Positions 45,901-56,929 of a DNA stretch of 64,000 bases are shown here, piece after piece. How positions within the stretch are numbered: position 1 is the stretch's first letter; every line of letters starts with the position of its first letter. The position numbers were made by a program, and so were the translations under genes. This stretch comes from Mercenaria mercenaria (taxonomy: Eukaryota; Mollusca; Bivalvia; Venerida; Veneridae): assembly GCF_021730395.1 (NCBI RefSeq), contig NC_069371.1, positions 744,001-808,000 of the forward strand, in the 5' to 3' direction. Under the pieces are notes generated by a model. It ran no database searches, was not told the DNA's origin, and saw only the letters and a list, made by a program, of their open reading frames with translations.

Positions 45901-48097
45901 GTTATGGAACCTGTGCAGTGCAGTTCAGTTCTTCACAGTGAATAATTGTATGAAGTATCAATCCATTCCCAGTTGTAACTTACATAACAATTTTACATAC
46001 AAAAACTTAACCAAAATGGGATGCTGACACCAACAAATGGATGAATACAATAGTTCTACCTTTTCTTGGAATAGTTGATCTAACAAGAACTGTCTGTAAG
46101 ACAACACCCTCAACTTTTCTCAGTGTTTGACTCTGAATTAGAGCATTGCCAGTAAAAGGGACATAAATCTGTCAATTCTTATCACAGTTATGTCGATTGT
46201 TTCTTATGTTGTAGCCTGTGATGTAAATAAATATTTTAAGTTTCAAGTCAATATAGCTTTGATAGTAACAAATATACTAGATGTTATATAAAACTTTAAC
46301 CAAAAAAAATTTAAGTGGAAAAGGGAAATAACTCTGTCAAAAATTAAGAGTTAAGTTATGTGGATTTTTTCTTCTGGTGTAGACTTTGTAAGTGCATAAT
46401 AACTATTTCCAGTTTCAAGACCAAATCATTGATATTTGACTTTATCAAAAACGTTAACCAAAACATTTTAAGTTAAAAAGGGGCATAAATCTATCAAAAT
46501 TCAAATCAGAGTTATGGGGAATGTAAACTTTGATTGTAAATAACTATTTTAAGTTTCAAGTCAATAGCTCAGACAGTAACAGAGAATTTGACTTTAGCAA
46601 AAAATTTAACCAACATTAACGCTGACACCGATGCCGTGGCCAGTGCAATAGCTCTGTATTTTCTTCAAAAGGTCAAGTTAAAAAGTGTATAATATTAATG
46701 TCAAACTCTATATTTGATTTGCATGCATGTGTACACAGTGATGCCAGGCTCTCATAATTTGAGTAATATTATATATGCCAAGTTAACCAGGCTTCAACAA
46801 AATCCACTATCCTGTTGCCAATATGAATAGAAATTTTCTCTGAGCATGTGGAACTTGCTATAGTACTTGCCCTGCAGGATTAAATTTTGATTTTTGACCA
46901 AAAATATGAATTAATCCAATTAAAAAAAGCTTTGCAGAAGCCAGACAGCTAAAAGATGTAAAAGGAATTGTAACTATATAATTCATCCCTCGATCCTTAA
47001 TGTACCATATATTATGATTGCATTAGGTAGACCCTCGGCAATCAATAAATGATTATTTAATACTCTGTGTACTACGTTTAAGGAACTTCAGAAAAGACAA
47101 GTCTGTAAAAAAAATTCTCCTAGCAGGATGAGTACAAACTGAAGCTGGACGAGTGAAAATTCTAAGCAGTCATCCTTCAGAACTACAATTACTTCCAAGG
47201 AATTTGTCGAGGCCTGTTATAGAAATGCAATTGTTACATTCATATTTTGTTATACTACTCTCATTACAAAAGTCATGGATATTTATTCTAGTCCACTCAT
47301 TTAGTTCAGGAGATAGACTACAGGACTATGGCTTAAAAGTTCAGTACTTTTGACATCTATGTCACATAATGCTGGGACAAAATAATTGTGGTGTACAAAC
47401 ACCCGTAGTTTCAATCTTCTTTAAATAGGAAAATAAAACAGATTGTGCAAAAAAGTTTATTTACAGTTCGCATTCTAATGAAGTTGTTGCTAGAAGTATA
47501 GGGGTGTGATTTTATGGAAAAGTAAAGAACTATACCAGAATTAGCATTTAACTACTGGTTGAGTGCAAATGTAACAATGCAGACAGTTCATATTCACCAA
47601 GCTGTTTCAAGATTTTTCAGTTTATATAAAAAAGAAAGCAAAAGAAAAGTTAGAAATGCATAATTTTAAGTTTCATTTCAAATGCAAAAGGTAGTAACTG
47701 ATACCAATGTAAATAATTTGTAGTCTAGAATACTGCAAAAGAGTTGTAACTTTAGATACAACTTTTTTGCAGTAAACCTCAACAATGCAAGAGAAATAGA
47801 TTAGCTCGCAAAAGAGTTGTAAGTCAAGTTACAACACTTTTGCGGTAATGACTTGACTGTTAAAAGTTAGAAAAGTCATGCAATATAGTTGTAAGTAACT
47901 GTAAGTCAAATATCTCAGATAAGTATAACTTTAGACATAAAAGAAAAAATTATTTTCATAAGCCATTGAAATTTTTCCAACATATCTTCAAGTTTTGTCA
48001 AATAAGCTGTTTCTTGTAAAATAAGGAAGTTTTTAGCTTTTCCTGAAAAGTTTTTAAAAATGCAGTTACCGCAGTTTTGCGGGCAACCCTCGATATG
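42914..48097. mobile_element. 5.2-kb TIR structure (inner)
   Basis: A 34-base perfect inverted pair starts CATATCGAGGGTTGCCCGCA at 42914 and ends with its complement at 48097. If TA at 42916 and 48094 is the target, the ends are TCGAGGG. Near both ends are small hairpins with GCAAGACTGTTGTAAGT-like sequence (43095-43145, 47732-47773, 47804-47847). No transposase found. Confidence 0.6.
44720..46690 (+). repeat. Degenerate tandem array, period about 165 bp
   Basis: About ten diverged units carry GGGCATAAT, GTCAGAGTTATGG, AAGTTTCAATCCATTCC and AACTTTAACCAA words (for instance at 44766, 44933, 45359, 45522, 45687, 46323 and 46481). ACGCTGAC..CGATGCC words near 45088 and 46620 look like element ends, so two or more elements are probably joined. 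Confidence 0.65.
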
Positions 48098-48335
48098 TGA
48101 ATATAATATTTAGAACATTACTCATTTATTATGTGAAAAACAAGAGTAATGATAAAATTTAGTATGTGCCTCTATGTGTATATTTCCCTTACAGAAATGG
48201 AGTCATTATTGGAACAAAGCTTAAAAATGTATAATAATGTTGTTTAAAAACAGAATTTTCAAGTATTAAAAATTCAGACAAACGACAGTGATTAACTCGC
48301 TAATGTTTTCTACACTTCTTTTGTGTGTAGTAAAT

Positions 48336-48480
48336 TTACTCCTCTCTACATCTCAGAAAGAACCATTTGGACTTTGTCAAAATACTAAGATCAACATCGA
48401 TCTTTTCATGGTCTGAAAGGCACTCATTGTGTAGCCAGGCGTCGCATTCATCACATCTTGCTCTTAAATATATCTTATAT
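48336..48480 (-). CDS. PHD-finger-like terminal exon
   Basis: On the minus strand an acceptor ACATTCAG precedes an open frame of 48 codons ending at TAA (48336-48338). It reads YKIYLRARCDECDAWLHNEC and LSILTKSKWFFLRCREE. CDECDAWLHNEC has exactly the C-x2-C-x4-H-x2-C spacing of the middle of a PHD finger, a histone-tail reader. The first Cys pair would be in an upstream exon that was not found. The last pair is imperfect: Phe stands where the first Cys should be after Trp. It lies just outside the inner TIR structure. Host gene end, gene relic, or part of a retroelement with a PHD module are all possible. Confidence 0.4.
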
Positions 48481-49104
48481 CTGAATGTAATGCATGGTTT
48501 CTAAAAAACTAACTTTAGTTGAGTGATTTTGACATATTTGTGTAAGATTTGTGCAACGGATACAGATTGCGTAAAATGTATTGGCTGCTGTACACGTCAC
48601 GTGAGCGGCTCTCGCGGCTATCGCCACGTTTGTTGTAAAGGCATTTCACCACTGGTCGGTGTTGAACATAGCACGATAAAATATTTTTATCAGTGCTTCT
48701 GCAGAGCATATTTATCGAAATACCGCGAGCATGGGAATACCGCGAGCATAGGTTCCACCACTCTATACATTTATGTACCAGCGCAGTAATTTAAAGGTTC
48801 GGTTAGAAAGCCATTGAACACTTTTTTGTTTTAAACTTACTGTTAGAACTTATTTCTTTTGGACTTCAACAATTATGCATCATAAAAATATGAAAAGGGG
48901 ATATAATTCTACCCAAACTGAAGCCCGATCGGTCAATGTGACCAGCCTGATTAATTTTAAAATTTTTATTCAACGAGTTTAATAAATTCAATCTGGCAAG
49001 TCACAAAATTTTGTAATATTTTTTTAATCACATGTTAGCCTTTCCAGTCGAAACATTAAAATTTCTAAATTTGTTGTTGTTCAATAATTCACTGTTTCCA
49101 GCCT

Positions 49105-49143
49105 TCTTTGTTTAATAGGAGAATGATTCGGTTCGTGTTAGAA
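49105..49143 (+). repeat. Tail of the foldback family, copy 3
   Basis: CTTCTTTGTTTAATAGGAGA and TCGTGTTAGAAT match the tail end at 32328-32373 with few differences. The palindromic head is not next to it. Confidence 0.6.
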
Positions 49144-49159
49144 TGCTATACTTATCATC

Positions 49160-49318
49160 TATTTCTTCATTTTATGTTAATCATGTTCATCTTTGTTATT
49201 CATAGCTGGTTGTAAGGTAAAAGCTCCATGAGCTTATGTTTACTATATATGTTGACTCCTTTAAGACTCAAAATAAATATCATCTCATCTTACCTTATCT
49301 TATCTCATCTGTTCTTGC
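49160..49318 (+). repeat. LINE 3' tail with short terminal repeats
   Basis: AAAGCTCCATGAGCTTATG, then ACTATATATGTTGACTCCTTT, then AATAAATATCATCTCATCTT with CTTATCTTATCTCATC repeats. This is the typical end of CR1/L2-like LINEs, truncated at the 5' side. Confidence 0.5.
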
Positions 49319-49319
49319 C

Positions 49320-50235
49320 AGTGGTCAGAATGATTTCCATAAATTAATACAATAAATAAATTTCTTACATTCGGGTTATCCATATTCACGGCAAACATAT
49401 TATTTTTCTTCTACTTTCGATTTAGAATGTTTAGTTCCTGTACTAAAATTTCAGGCGATCAACATATTTGCGAATAGTTGGATGAAAGGCAGGAAAGCAG
49501 TAAGACGATAAGGTGACAGTGTATTTATATCGAATCCAGGGAATGTCTTAGACCTGAAATACAACACGCAATTCGTTGTCCCAATTCATAAAATAAACAC
49601 TGATGTAATGTTAGACCACCTACGTAAGATCCCTGTCGACCATTACTTCACATTCTCAGGGAAAATAATGTATTACAAAACAAAAAAAACTTACATTTCT
49701 GACTGTACATTAATTCCTAAGTACATGAATAACTGACCACAGCTACCTAGGTAAACGACGTATTCCCTAACAGCTGGATGTACTCAGATTTTCTCAACAT
49801 TTGCACATACCGTTCCACCATCTTCCCCTACGATTTAAATAGTTGAATGTAATATATAGGACAAATGGTACTCGCAAGTATGCTTACAGAATCAATGTGG
49901 TAGGGAACCAGATATTATAATTAGCCGTTTTTTTTGTTCTTTGGTGGCGGACGGATTTCTTTTCCCAGGAATAGGGAATAACTCCAATAACTATCAAAGT
50001 CTCGTTCAGAAATTAAACACACTTAACTTGCAGTAATTTTCCTGGCAAATATATCTAAAAAATAAGTGTGACATACACTGAGAATACACATGCACTAATT
50101 TCTTGGGCGGATTAGCTTTGTTCGTTGGCTCTCAAATTCTTGGGGTTCTTCAAGGGGTAATGAAAAATAACAACAATAAAAATCAATACTGCGATATATA
50201 TAAAATTTAATAAACACTATAACTTAATTTTAGAA
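49320..50235. other. Non-coding stretch
   Basis: No gene or clear repeat supported. Confidence 0.35.
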
Positions 50236-50236
50236 T

Positions 50237-50530
50237 CTAGAACGTCACCTAATTAGTGCCTTGTTGACCACTTAGCCGTTCCAGAATGTATACCAATTAC
50301 AGGCAGGTGAGTGGTTCCAGAACGTCTAACTGAGACATTCCGGAACGTCAACAAAATACTAGCAAAAAGAGTACTGGCTGGTTAGTTGTTTCAGAACGTC
50401 TAACTTAGACATTCCAGAACGTCTAAAGATGAAATGATGGCTTTACGGTTAGGGCACTTCTACCTTAGTGCTGTAGCGAATGACAGACTTTTGGTGGCAG
50501 AACATATATATTAAGTAATTCCAGAACGTC
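50237..50530 (+). repeat. Cluster of TTCCAGAACGTC words
   Basis: Words of the form TTCCAGAACGTC or close to it occur at 50237, 50278, 50315, 50338, 50389, 50412 and 50519. TTCnnGAA is the core of heat-shock-factor binding sites (tail-to-tail half sites). Spacing is irregular (about 23 to 107 bases), unlike a simple tandem repeat. Confidence 0.6.
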
Positions 50531-51183
50531 TACCAAGATCCACTGATGGTTTGCTGTTGTGGATACACGCTTCACTGCTTAAGACCTAAGGAGTTATCTA
50601 CCTTAACAAGCGATAAGAATGGTATGTATACAATGACTTCATATTCCCTTAGATCAATAAAAAAACATGAAAATGAACTACAAAGACAAGGTAGTTCCTT
50701 GCATTTTGACTGCTCTTTTCAAACATCAAACACTTTGACAGAGGTTTCAACCTATAACCGTAGTCAATGTCTAATGATTTCAAGAGTGACAATTGATCCC
50801 CATTCAACAGTCGGATTATATAATAAATACTAGGTATAGCCTGTTAAAAAAACAAGTTACTTGAAGTCCAGAATAAATAATAAGTCTAGAATTAAATAAT
50901 ACCCTGTTACAACAACATTTACAATTTTTATTACTTCCCTTTATCATCATTTAGAATTTTAATTACTTCCCTTTAACATTTTTTTCTGTATACATGTAAT
51001 TCAAATGCTAATAATTGTGTTTATAGTTTATTACTGAGAAAAGATAATTTTAATTAAAACAAAAACAATGCTATTAAAAATAAAATTTATTGTTAAGTTT
51101 CACTAATGTTTTGGAGGACAGGTGGTGTTAATGTCGCGCAGACACAAGGTCATATGGCGAATTTCAAGGTTTAACCTCGGGTA
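50531..51183. other. Non-coding flank of the gypsy element
   Basis: No gene supported. The last five bases before the LTR, CCCTC at 51184-51188, are one copy of its target duplication. Confidence 0.4.
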
Positions 51184-51264
51184 CCCTCTGTCAAAAAAAT
51201 ATTAATTTATTTGTATAAAACAAACACAATTTGCCGCCATTTTGTGTTTGCTATTTTTGTTCGT

Positions 51265-51274
51265 GTGACGTCAC
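51265..51274. promoter_or_regulatory. CRE/ATF palindrome in the LTR
   Basis: GTGACGTCAC in the 5' LTR, with an identical copy at about 57000-57009 in the 3' LTR. It is the standard CREB/ATF site and sits upstream of the TCTCTCTAT / CGCGCG region where transcription of the element could start. Confidence 0.6.
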
Positions 51275-51763
51275 AATGGCGTCTCTCTATCCGGTTCGCG
51301 CGTTTTGTAGTTATACTTGAAATGGATTAGAAATAAAGAAAAGAAAGAAAAAACATAAGGTTCAGAAAGAAACATCCAGTATTGTCACTAACGAAACTTA
51401 AGAGTTTCAGTTAGAGGAGTACGTCTCCGAAGCGCACCAAGTCCAGGTTGCGCAGCAAGTCCAGTAAAAGGAGCAAGTCTAATTCGGAGGAATAAGTCTT
51501 ACAAGAGCAGCAAGTCCAGATTGCGCAGCAAGTCCAGTAAAAGGAGCAAGTCTAATTCGGAGGAGTAAGTCTTCCAAGTGCAGCAAGTCCAGGTTGCGCA
51601 GCAAGTCCAGTAAAAGGAGCCAGTCTAATTCGGAGGAGTAAGTATTCCAAGTGCAGCAAGTCCAGGCTGCGCAGCAAGTTCAGTAACAGGAGCAAGTCCA
51701 ATTCGGAGGAGTAAGTCTTCCAAGTGCAGCAAGTCCAGGTTGCGCAGCAAGTCCAGTAAAAGG

Positions 51764-52052
51764 ATTTGGTTTGGTTTGTTTTGGGTTTAACGCCGTTTTT
51801 CAACAGTATTTCAGTCATGTAACGGCGGACAGTTAACCTAACCAGTGTTCCTGGATTCTGTACCAGTACAAACCTGTTATCCGCAAGTAACTGCCAACTT
51901 CCCCACATGAATCAGAGGTGGATGACTAATGATATCAGACACAATGTCGTTCATCAAATAGTCACGGAGAACATACGCCCCGCCCGAGGATCGAACTCGC
52001 GACCCCGAGATCCGTAGACCAACGCTCTTACCTATTGAGCTAAGCGGGCGGG
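51764..52052 (-). mobile_element. tRNA-derived SINE inserted in the 5' LTR
   Basis: On the minus strand it begins GCCCGCTTAGCTCAATAGGT (RNA polymerase III A box TAGCTCAATAGG) and continues to GGTCGCGAGTTCGATCCTCG (B box GAGTTCGATCC), then a unique body. The tail reads AAAAACGGCGTTAAACCCAA and ends in AAACAAACC. The tail is, to my memory, typical of molluscan SINEs of the RUDI/Meta type. It is absent from the other LTR, so it came after the gypsy element. Confidence 0.8.
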
Positions 52053-52435
52053 CAGCAAGTCTAATTCGGAGGAGTAAGTCTTCCAAGTGCAGCAAGTCCA
52101 GTTTGCGCAGCAAGTCTAGTGAGAGGAGCAATTCAAATTAGAGGAGCAAGTCTAAGAAACGAAGCACGTCTAAGAAGCCAAGCAAGTCTAAGAAGCGAAG
52201 CAAGTGTAAGACGTGAAGCAAGTCAAGGAAGTGAAGCACGTCTAAGAAGCGAAGCAAGTCTAAGACGTGAAGCAAGTCTATAAAGCGCAGTACGTCTAAC
52301 AGGCAAGTTTTAGGGGTACAGCAAGTCAAGTATATCTAGGAACCACAGTTATATCAGGAAACCTTCATCGTGTATACTGCTTGGAAGATACCTCAGATAT
52401 TGTCACCATTATAGTTAATCCAAAACTTGACAAAT

Positions 52436-52453
52436 TGGGGGCTCGTCCGGGAT
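52436..52453 (+). other. Primer-binding site, tRNA-Pro-like
   Basis: TGGGGGCTCGTCCGGGAT starts three bases after the 5' LTR. It equals the well-known tRNA-Pro primer site of murine leukaemia virus, so a tRNA-Pro primer is likely. Confidence 0.8.
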
Positions 52454-52499
52454 TTACTATAACAATAATGCAGCTATCATAACAAGCATGATGTATTAC

Positions 52500-53460
52500 G
52501 ATGAATGGTTGAGACTTGGCGAGAGACTTGGATTGTCCGGTGGAGACTTGATCCTTTTCATCAAAGATAAGGAAGAGGAATGTATAGAAAGAGAAGAGAG
52601 AGCTCAATGACGTGATGAAGAAAGAAGACAGATGGAAATGAACTTTGAATTGCAAATGAAGGAGAGAGACTTAGAGATTGAGCGTTTGAGGGTCAACAGA
52701 GTAGACAGTACTGATACTTGTAAGGCATACAGACCTAAGATTCCAAAGTTTGATGAAGAGCACGATAACATTGACGCATATCTGGAAAGGTTTGAGAGAT
52801 ATGCTCAAAGTCAAAAGTGGGAAGAGGAGAGCTGGCCCATAAGTCTTAGCTCACTTTTAACAGGAATGGGAATGGAGGTGTACACAGGCATGCCACAAGA
52901 AGAGGCCTGTAATTACGATTCACTCAAGAAAGCGATCCTAAGGAGGTATCAGTTGACTGAAGAGGGATTCAGATCTAAATTTCGACAAAGTAAACCAGAC
53001 CAAGGAGAGTCGGTCTTCCAATTTGTGTCAAGAACAAAGAGATACTTCAGTCGTTGGACTGAACTGGCTTGAATAGAAAAGACGTATGAATCCTTATGTG
53101 ATTTAATGATAAGAGAGTAGTTTATTGAAGGTTGTTCGGCCGAATTAGTGGTGTTTCTGAAAGAGAGAACACCAAAGTCGATGGACGAGAGCAGTACATC
53201 GAAGCACACAAGGGGACACCTTCAATATTGTCGAAGAGTGTTGCGCCACAAAGGAAGCACAACTCCACCAGTCATGAGCAGTCCAGTCGAAAGACAGAAG
53301 AGAAGAATGGGTTGCGTAAAACCTGCTTTATATGTAATAAAGCAGGTCATTTAGCGCGTGACTGTAGACAAAACAGCAAGAGTAACGCTCCAAAGAGTTG
53401 CTTTATCTGTAATAAAGCAGGACACTTAGCCAGAGATTGTAAGCAGATGAGATCAGCTCC
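52500..53460 (+). pseudogene. gag region of the gypsy element
   Basis: The N-terminal half is helical and acidic/basic (ELQMKERDLEIERLRV). A capsid-type stretch reads IPKFDEEHDNIDAYLERFER and later YQLTEEGFRSKFRQS, like SCAN-related gag of gypsy elements. The C-terminal part has two CCHC knuckles of the form CFICNKAGHLARDC (about 53319-53361 and 53397-53441). It binds the element's RNA in the particle. Fossil; broken. Confidence 0.8.
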
Positions 53461-53599
53461 AGCAAAGAATGACCAGAAGTTAGCAGCAGTGTGTGTTCAA
53501 ACGGAAGTAGAAAACAGTCCATTGAAAAACAATACTGAAGACGGAAAATTGAAGTTGGCAGGTAGGGAGTCAGTCCCAATACTTGCAGGAGTTTGTACC

Positions 53600-53920
53600 A
53601 TTGACAGCTTAAAAGGGGAGAGGAACTTGGAGGTACAGAGAGGATTCGTAGGAACAGAAGAAGTGAAAGTGTTAAGGGACACTGGATGCGAATCTGCTGC
53701 TGTAAGAAGAGACTTAGTCAAAGAAGAGCAATTTTTAGGCAAAGAAATAGTGATGATCACAATAGATGGGGACGCCAAAGTTGTACCTATGGCGAAGATA
53801 TGGGTTGATACTCCGTATTACATTGGAGAAATTGAGGCAATGGTACCAAAGTCGTTGATTTGTGACTTAGTCATTGGGAATGTTCCTGGTGTACTTGATA
53901 GACCTGATCCTGAATGGAAA
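53600..53920 (+). pseudogene. Aspartic protease of the gypsy element
   Basis: The catalytic motif reads VLRDTGCESAAVRRDLV and the C-terminal motif is LICDLVIGNVPG. DTG instead of the commoner DSG is usual in several gypsy clades. It sits between gag knuckles and integrase in one reading direction. Confidence 0.75.
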
Positions 53921-54179
53921 AAGAAGAATGCTGATACATCAGTAGCTGCGGTTATGACAAGATCACAGAATAGAAAAGCAGAGCTACCAACGAAAGCACT
54001 GAATGTGCCGAAACCCTCCTGTGAAACAGAAGTTAATGTGGAGACATTAAAGGCATCACAGAAGGAAGATAAAGCATTGCAAAAGCTGTGGGATTTAGCA
54101 AAGACAGAAGACATGCTCGAAACCAAGGGTGGTGCAAAATACAAATTTGCAATAAGAAATGGAGTGCTGTATAGAGTTT

Positions 54180-55030
54180 ATCTTCAGACGAAAGGGGCGT
54201 ATGACTATGAGACCAAACAGATTGTCGTACCAGCAAGCAAACGCAAAAGAGTGATGGAACTTGCTCACCAATCGATCGTTGGAGGACATCTTTCAGCGAA
54301 GAAAACAGAGGACAGGATCACGTCAAGTTTCTATTGGCCTGGGATTTCAAGTGAAGTTGGACGATTTTGCCGATCTTGTGACAAATGCCAAAAGACCATT
54401 CCGAAAGGCCGAGTTAAGAAGGTTCCTTTAGGAGACATGCCAGTGATTGAAGAACCCTTCCACAGAATAGCCATAGATTTAATAGGACCTATTGCACCAG
54501 TATCAGACAGTGGAAACAGATATATAATAACAGTGGTAGATTATGCCACGCGATACCTAGAAGTGGTAGCATTACCACGAATTGATACAGAAAGAGTAGC
54601 AGAAGCACTTCTTGACATCTTTTCGAGAGTAGGTCTCCCAAGTGAAGTTTTAAGTGACAGAGGCAGCCAATTTACATCTGACCTGATGAAAGAAGTAAGT
54701 CGTCTTATATCAGTGAAGCAACTCTTCACCACACCATACAACCCGAAGTGCAATGGATTTTGTGAGCGTATGAATGGAGTCATGAAGAGCATGTTAAAGA
54801 AGATGTGCCAAGAAAGACCCAAAAATTGGGATAGATACCTTTCGGCAGTATTATTTGCATATAGAGAAGTACCACAATCAAGTATAGGATTCTCACCCTT
54901 TGAACTTTTATATGGAAGAACAGTGCGGGGACCAATGCAAGTGTTGAAAGAAATATGGACAGCGAAAGAAAATCCTGAGACGCAGAACACATATCAATAT
55001 GTATTTGACTTAAAGCAGCGGTTGTAAGAA
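54180..55030 (+). pseudogene. Integrase of the gypsy element
   Basis: An H2C2 zinc domain (LAHQSIVGGHL...CRSCDKCQK) is followed by the DDE core: IAIDLIGPI, VLSDRGSQFTSD and the Glu in NGFCERMNGVMK. The family's usual R-E-VPQSS-GFSPFELLYG end motif is visible (VPQSSIGFSPFELLYGR). Placed before RT. Confidence 0.9.
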
Positions 55031-55479
55031 ACGTGCACGATAGCAAGAGAAAGTCTAAATAGAGCTCAGACGACATACAAACATCATTACGACAAGAAAG
55101 CTCGCAAACGGGTATTAAAACTTGCCGACAAAGTACTACTCCTGCTTCCGACAGATAAAAATAAGATGATGCTAAAATGGAAAGGACCATACGAAGTTGT
55201 TGAGGTTAGGGTTAGGGTCAATGGAGTTGACTATAGAATAAAAGTTGGTGATAGAACGAGAACATATAACATTAATTTGCTAAAGAAGTATGAAGAACGC
55301 AAAGACACGATTGCAGCAAGTGTAGCAATTATAGAAGATGACAACCATACTAAAGGTGGAGCGGTAGATGATGAAAGTCTTCTAGAGTTTCCAGGATACA
55401 CAAGTGGTGAAACATTTTGTGATGTCAAGATCTGTGAAAGACTTACTCAGGAACAGAGAAAGCAAGTCTTAGATCTTCT

Positions 55480-56870
55480 TCAAGAATTTAGTGAGGTGTT
55501 CTCCGAACAACCAGGAACAACTCCTCTCATGCAGCACCACGTCGAATTGATTGACCAGAAACCTATCCGAGTGAAGCAGTACCCAATACCATACGCTAAG
55601 CGTCAAGATGTGGAAGATGAAATTAAGAAGATGCTGGAAGCTGATGTTATAGAACAATCTGTGTCCGAGTACAATGCACCTATTGTAATTGTAAAGAAGA
55701 AAGACGGAAGCAATAGATTCTGCATTGACTTTCGACGCCTTAATTCTGTGACCAAGTTTGATACCGAACCTATGGCTAGTGTGGATGATATTCTGGCAAG
55801 ACTGAAAGATGATAAGTTTTTTACAAAGATCGACTTAAGTAAAGGTTACTGGCAGATTCCAGTTGCTGAAAGTTGCCGAAGAATGACAGCATTTTCTACA
55901 GACAGAGGGAGTTACCAGTTTAAGAAAATGTCATTTGGAATGGTCAACTCAGGGGCGACCTTCAATCATATGATGAGGAAGCTGCTAGCAGGATGTAACA
56001 ACGTTGATAATTATATCGACGATATGATAGGACATACTCCAACTTGGAATGATCATCTTGTTATGCTACGAGACCTCCTCCAAAGACTTAAAGAAGCATG
56101 TCTTACAGTAAAACCATCAAAATGTTTTATTGGGTTTGGCAATATTGGATTTACAGGACATATGGTTGGAAATGGAATAGTTCAGATGGAAGAGGAGAAA
56201 CTTAATCGCATAAGGCAAGCAGCAGTCCCAAAGACTAAAAGACAAGTAAGGGCATTTTTAGGATTAGCGGGCTATTACAGAAAATTCATACCTTCATTTG
56301 CCGAAATAGCAGCACCTCTAACAGACTTGACGAAAAAGGGACAACCGAATTATATCAAATGGGAAGCAAGTCAAGATAGTGCTTTTAATACCTTGAAAGA
56401 TCAACTCACCAGATCGCCTAATCTTCGACTACCAGATTTTTCTAAACAATTCATTTTACAGTGTGATGGTTCAAGTACCGTGATCGGAGCGGCGTTACTG
56501 CAGCAGTATGAAGAGGGTTTATTTCCAGTTGCCTTTGCCAGCAAGAAGCTGCTCGATCGTGAGAAGAACTACTCAGTTGGAGAAAGAGAGTGCCTTGCTA
56601 TAGTATTCGGAATAAAAAAATTCCAGAAGTATCTTTATGGGAAGGAATTCGTCATACAAACAGACCACAATTCTTTAGCATATATCCAGAAATCCACACC
56701 AGATAATGGAAGATTAGTGAGATGGGCATTATTTTTGTAGTCATATAAATTACGGATTGAGGCAATAAAAGGATCAGACAACATCTTTGCAGATTATTTG
56801 AGCAGACAAGATGAAGATGATGAAGACAGTCCAAACATTACAAAATCAACAGAAGATATGCAGACAGAAT
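55480..56870 (+). pseudogene. Reverse transcriptase and RNase H of the gypsy element
   Basis: RT motifs: VIEQSVSEYNAPIVIVKKKD, FCIDFRRLNSVT, FFTKIDLSKGYWQIP, FGMVNSGATFNHMM, YIDD in VDNYIDDMIG, and later GLAGYYRKFIPSFA. RNase H: FILQCDGSSTVIGAALLQ, FASKKLLDREKNYS, ECLAIV and FVIQTDHNSL. The order and motifs are Ty3/gypsy. YIDD replaces the common YLDD/YVDD. After RNase H the coding region ends shortly before the purine tract. Confidence 0.9.
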
Positions 56871-56929
56871 AAATCAGATATTTTTGCCATTATTTTGTAA
56901 TATGGAATATTTCTTTAGAAGGGGGCTGT

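Larger units (their letters stand above)
42721..48763. mobile_element. 6-kb TIR structure flanked by TA (outer)
   Basis: A 28-base perfect inverted repeat (GAGTGGTGGAACCTATGCTC...) lies at 42721-42748 and 48736-48763, each with TA outside. A worn internal copy lies at 42833 and a tandem half at 48719. It encloses the second inverted structure, a tandem array and no transposase. Either a large non-autonomous element or a nest of several. Confidence 0.6.
51189..52432 (+). repeat. 5' LTR of the gypsy element
   Basis: It begins TGTCAAAAAAATATT and ends CAAAACTTGACA. It contains GTGACGTCAC (51265-51274), an AATAAA at 51332, several units of a roughly 72-bp repeat (GCAAGTCCAGGTTGCGCAGC) and then a finer repeat of about 16 bp (GAAGCAAGTCTAAGAA). 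A SINE of about 290 bp is inserted in the repeats. Without it the LTR is about 955 bp, longer than the right one because of extra repeat units. Confidence 0.92.

Noticed and set aside
51980-52050. Functional tRNA gene on the minus strand
   Set aside because: A and B boxes are present but the sequence cannot fold as a full tRNA and runs on into a SINE body and tail.
51552-52329. Leu/Asp-rich minus-strand frames (LDLLRFLDVL type)
   Set aside because: Translations of LTR tandem repeats and the SINE, not genes.
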